Assembly (NCBI GenBank): GCA_032871835.1
Contig: CM065297.1
Span: 94,261,052 to 94,325,051 of the forward strand
Source: Dipteronia dyeriana
Taxonomy: Eukaryota > Streptophyta > Magnoliopsida > Sapindales > Sapindaceae
Direction of reading: 5' to 3'
DNA length: 64,000 nucleotides
Positions 61,421-64,000 of this stretch are shown here, one piece after another (position 1 is the first letter of the stretch; every line of letters starts with the position of its first letter). The translations under genes were made by a program, and so were the position numbers. The notes under the pieces were generated by a model, which saw only the letters and a program-made list of their open reading frames with translations, was not told where the DNA came from and ran no database searches.

Positions 61421-63339
61421 CTTTTCTTTCGCCGTACAGTACTCTGACACCTTACGCTTTTATCACCGTGTATATGATATCCTTTAAACGTAAATTCTGA
61501 TGACCTTTCGAAGTTTTAGTGCTCGAGACAACTTGAAAATTTTAAAGTTAAAGACCACAAGAGGTACTGATTAAGGTTTCCCTGAACAACGTCTTTCTTC
61601 ATGAGCTGAGAAAAATATAGCAGATGTCGTTGCTCTCAGAAAATTTAGATGGCGCTCTATCGAGATTATGTTTCTTAGCATCCACCCCCTAAGGCCACTA
61701 CCATATATATACATGTTCATGGCGAGTTGGAGGCTCTTGTTCTCCGGGTGTTCATGTTGCTCTAAATCTACCCCCTAGCATCACTTACCATTTAGAAGTT
61801 GATGTCGATGTGTAGAGTAGGAACTAAACTTTAGGCATTCACTTTTTTTTTTTTGCCTGAGTAAAGTTTCTTCTTTTTATTTTAACGGGACATTCCAAGA
61901 TTTTGGCCTAGATCTTTATTGCCATTTTAAACTTTTTCTCGATTGATCTTTATTGTTTTTTTACAAATCAGATCCCATTTTTAGCTGACTAGAAACTCTA
62001 CCCGACCAGATTCTATCTTTGACCGACCATAATTTTGGCCAACCAGAATCTTTAGCCGAACAAGTTCTATCATTTGGTCGAACATATTCTATTTTTTGCA
62101 TACTAGATTCTTCCTTTTGGCCGACCTTTTTTATAAATCGGTCTTCACACCAATCAAAACAAAACCAAATGAAAACCAAATGAAAATCAAACTAAACCAA
62201 AATCAAATCAAAATCTCAAACCCAAAAAAAAATTCAAACCCTGAAAAAAAAAATCAAACCTAACCAGAAAAAATAAACTTGGAAGCTCTGTTATTGATCG
62301 AAGCATATTGCAATCACTTATTGACATGATTTTCAACTTAGAAATTAAATCATTACCATATTTAAAAAATTAAACACATCAATCCATATCCATATCCAAA
62401 CACACTTCATCAGGAAAAAAAAAACATTCACTAACACACCGATTTAGTTCTTCTCCTCCAACACCATCACCATTCCAGATTTGAATCAATCAATCCCACC
62501 AAACCTAAAAAAAATCGAAACTACAAATCAAACCTAGAATAAGGAAATAAATCAAATCCAGAATTGAAATCCCAATCGAGCCACCCTCCCAAGTCGAAAT
62601 CCCTAATTTGAAATCAACCAAAACCACTATCCTAAATCGAAATCAACCAACCACAGCCCATACCTTAATTTGAAATCACCTAGCCACAACCACCACCCCC
62701 CAATTGAAATCGACCACAACCACCACCCCTAATCCATTCCCAGAAACCAAACCCTTCACCAATCACTAATACCCACCATCTGGGAAAAAGAAGAGAAACA
62801 AGGGGATAGAGAGCGCATCATGGAGAGAGAAAGAGAAGACGAGATTGGTGGCCGGTGGGAGAGAAAGAGAAAGAAGAGAAACGGGGAGAGAGAGCATGTG
62901 TCAGGAAGAGTAAAAGAGAAGATTAGACCGTAGCCGGTGGGAGAGGAAGAGGAAGAGAAAGAAGAGAAACGATGAGAGAGAGTGTTGGGGAGAGAGAAAG
63001 AAATTACATTTGAATTGTTTTTTATTTTATTTTCATATTTAATTTAATAATATTTATTTGTTTTTTAAATTATTTGTAATATTAATTATTATTATTATGA
63101 ATTTTGAAAATTACTATTATACCTTTTTTTCCAGACGGTTTCTAGAAGCTTTTACCAAATTTCCCATAATGCCCATATTTATCTAACGGAAGTCAACAAA
63201 AAACTAACAGAATTGGACGGTAGGGACTGTAATAGGTATTGTCAGAGAACTAATGGACTAAAGTTAGTAATTCAAAAAAACAAATGGATCAAACCTAGAT
63301 TAATGCTAATAGAGGGATTAAAATCTCAATACCCCTTTT

Positions 63340-63780
63340 TTTTATATCGGTTTTACACTGAGAATCTAATTACCTCAGTTTGATCAAGTATTTTATTACA
63401 CTGATCAGTTTTATGGCCTATCAGTCACCTTATTAAACCGATCGATGAGTTGATCAATCATTTTGTTGGCTGATCATTTTTTATCTGATCATCTATCTTA
63501 TTGATTGTTGGTTTTTTTACCCAATCAACTATCTTATTAGCTGCCCATCTTTGATCTCGATAAACTATATTATTAGCTGATTTTTCTTTGACTCGATCAA
63601 TTATCTTATTAACAGTAGAACTTGGTTTGACCAACTATCTTGTCAATTGATCATCTTTGATCTAATCAGTTATCTTTTTAGCTGATCGTTTTTGACCCAA
63701 TCAGTTATCTCGTTAACTGATCGAGCTTGGTCTGACCCGATCGGTTATCTTCTTAATCGATCATCTCTAGTTGGTTATGT
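63340..63780. repeat. Degenerate tandem repeat, GATCAGTTATCTTATTAGCTGATC-like unit
   Basis: Around ten diverged units of about 40-45 bp, each with a GATC(A/G)-(A/G)TTATCTT-TTA core and TGATC-TTTGAC spacer. Many units contain GATC. A looser version of related CCGACCA-type words occurs at 61975-62130. Confidence 0.8.
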
Positions 63781-64000
63781 AAATAATCTTTGACCTTGCT
63801 TGCTTGGGTTGCTCACGATCAATCTCAATATTTTCCAAGTAGTGTTCTTCGGGACCATTTTCGTGGTATCTAATTTCTAGACACTTGTCTTGAATTTGGC
63901 AACTAAGTCACTAAGACGTCTCCCAGTAGTCTGTTACTCACGATTAGTTGCGATGGGAAAATATATGTATCTCATTAGTTTAACTTATCTTATCAGAGTA

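Larger units (their letters stand above)
59254..64000. other. Gene-free repeat-rich region
   Basis: No credible coding region. 59930-60110 contains an ATTTTACGTGGTAAAAGCC phrase and a CT run of the type seen in plant LTRs. 61080-61110 has a TATA-box-like context. 61312-61420 has a twice-repeated TTTGAACGTATCTTACTAATGCTCGGGT. 62770-63000 is GAGAGAAAGAG-rich. 63340-63780 is a degenerate tandem repeat. The whole could be a long LTR or degraded retroelement, but I found no gag or pol piece to prove it. Confidence 0.45.

Noticed and set aside
1..64000. CRISPR arrays, bacterial operons, tRNA or rRNA genes
   Set aside because: Tandem repeats here are degenerate plant minisatellites without uniform spacers, and no tRNA or rRNA signature was found by eye; a tRNAscan run would be decisive.

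Overview
The window is nuclear DNA from a flowering plant, most likely a eudicot. It is AT-rich, has GT-AG spliced genes with plant-type products, and is heavily loaded with plant transposon families. No rRNA, tRNA, CRISPR or bacterial operon structure was seen. Only three host genes look intact: an LRR receptor-like kinase (30257-38413, +, 11 exons, 616 aa), a nepenthesin-type aspartic protease (42397-43920, -, 2 exons, 457 aa) and an ARGLU1-like RS/coiled-coil splicing-associated protein (46304-58775, -, 4 exons, 282 aa).

Layout. 1 to about 9.93 kb: a decayed Mutator-like element (MULE) whose transposase remnant reads on + and whose captured DUF1985/Ulp1 cysteine-protease gene reads on -, with three arrays of a short repeat around GGTGTGTTTAAT or its complement. 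10.36-16.80 kb: a Ty1/copia retrotransposon on -, with its 3' LTR split by a 941-bp non-autonomous hAT element (8-bp TSD). 16.8-20.6 kb: AT-rich sequence with microsatellites and a minisatellite. 20.58-27.76 kb: a second, structurally complete Ty1/copia element of TNT1/Tork type on -, with a 5-bp TSD but a damaged pol. 27.8-30.2 kb: foldback elements and an (AAT)n tract. 30.26-38.41 kb: the receptor kinase. 38.4-42.4 kb: nested inverted repeats and a copia gag-protease relic. 42.4-43.9 kb: the aspartic protease. 46.3-58.8 kb: the ARGLU1-like gene, inflated by a solo LTR in its last intron and by two autonomous-size hAT elements plus a small relative in a 9.9-kb intron. 58.98-59.24 kb: a Mutator-type MITE just upstream of it. 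59.3-64 kb: no gene recognised; LTR-like sequence and a degenerate tandem repeat.

The host genes are not an obvious functional cluster. What connects the window is layered transposition: hAT into LTR, hATs and a solo LTR into introns, and a MULE carrying a SUMO-protease-like gene. Insertion boundaries could be placed by eye for several elements because target-site duplications match: TACAC, ATAAT, CTTCTAAC, TTTCTAGT, and CTTATACT/CTTGTACT.
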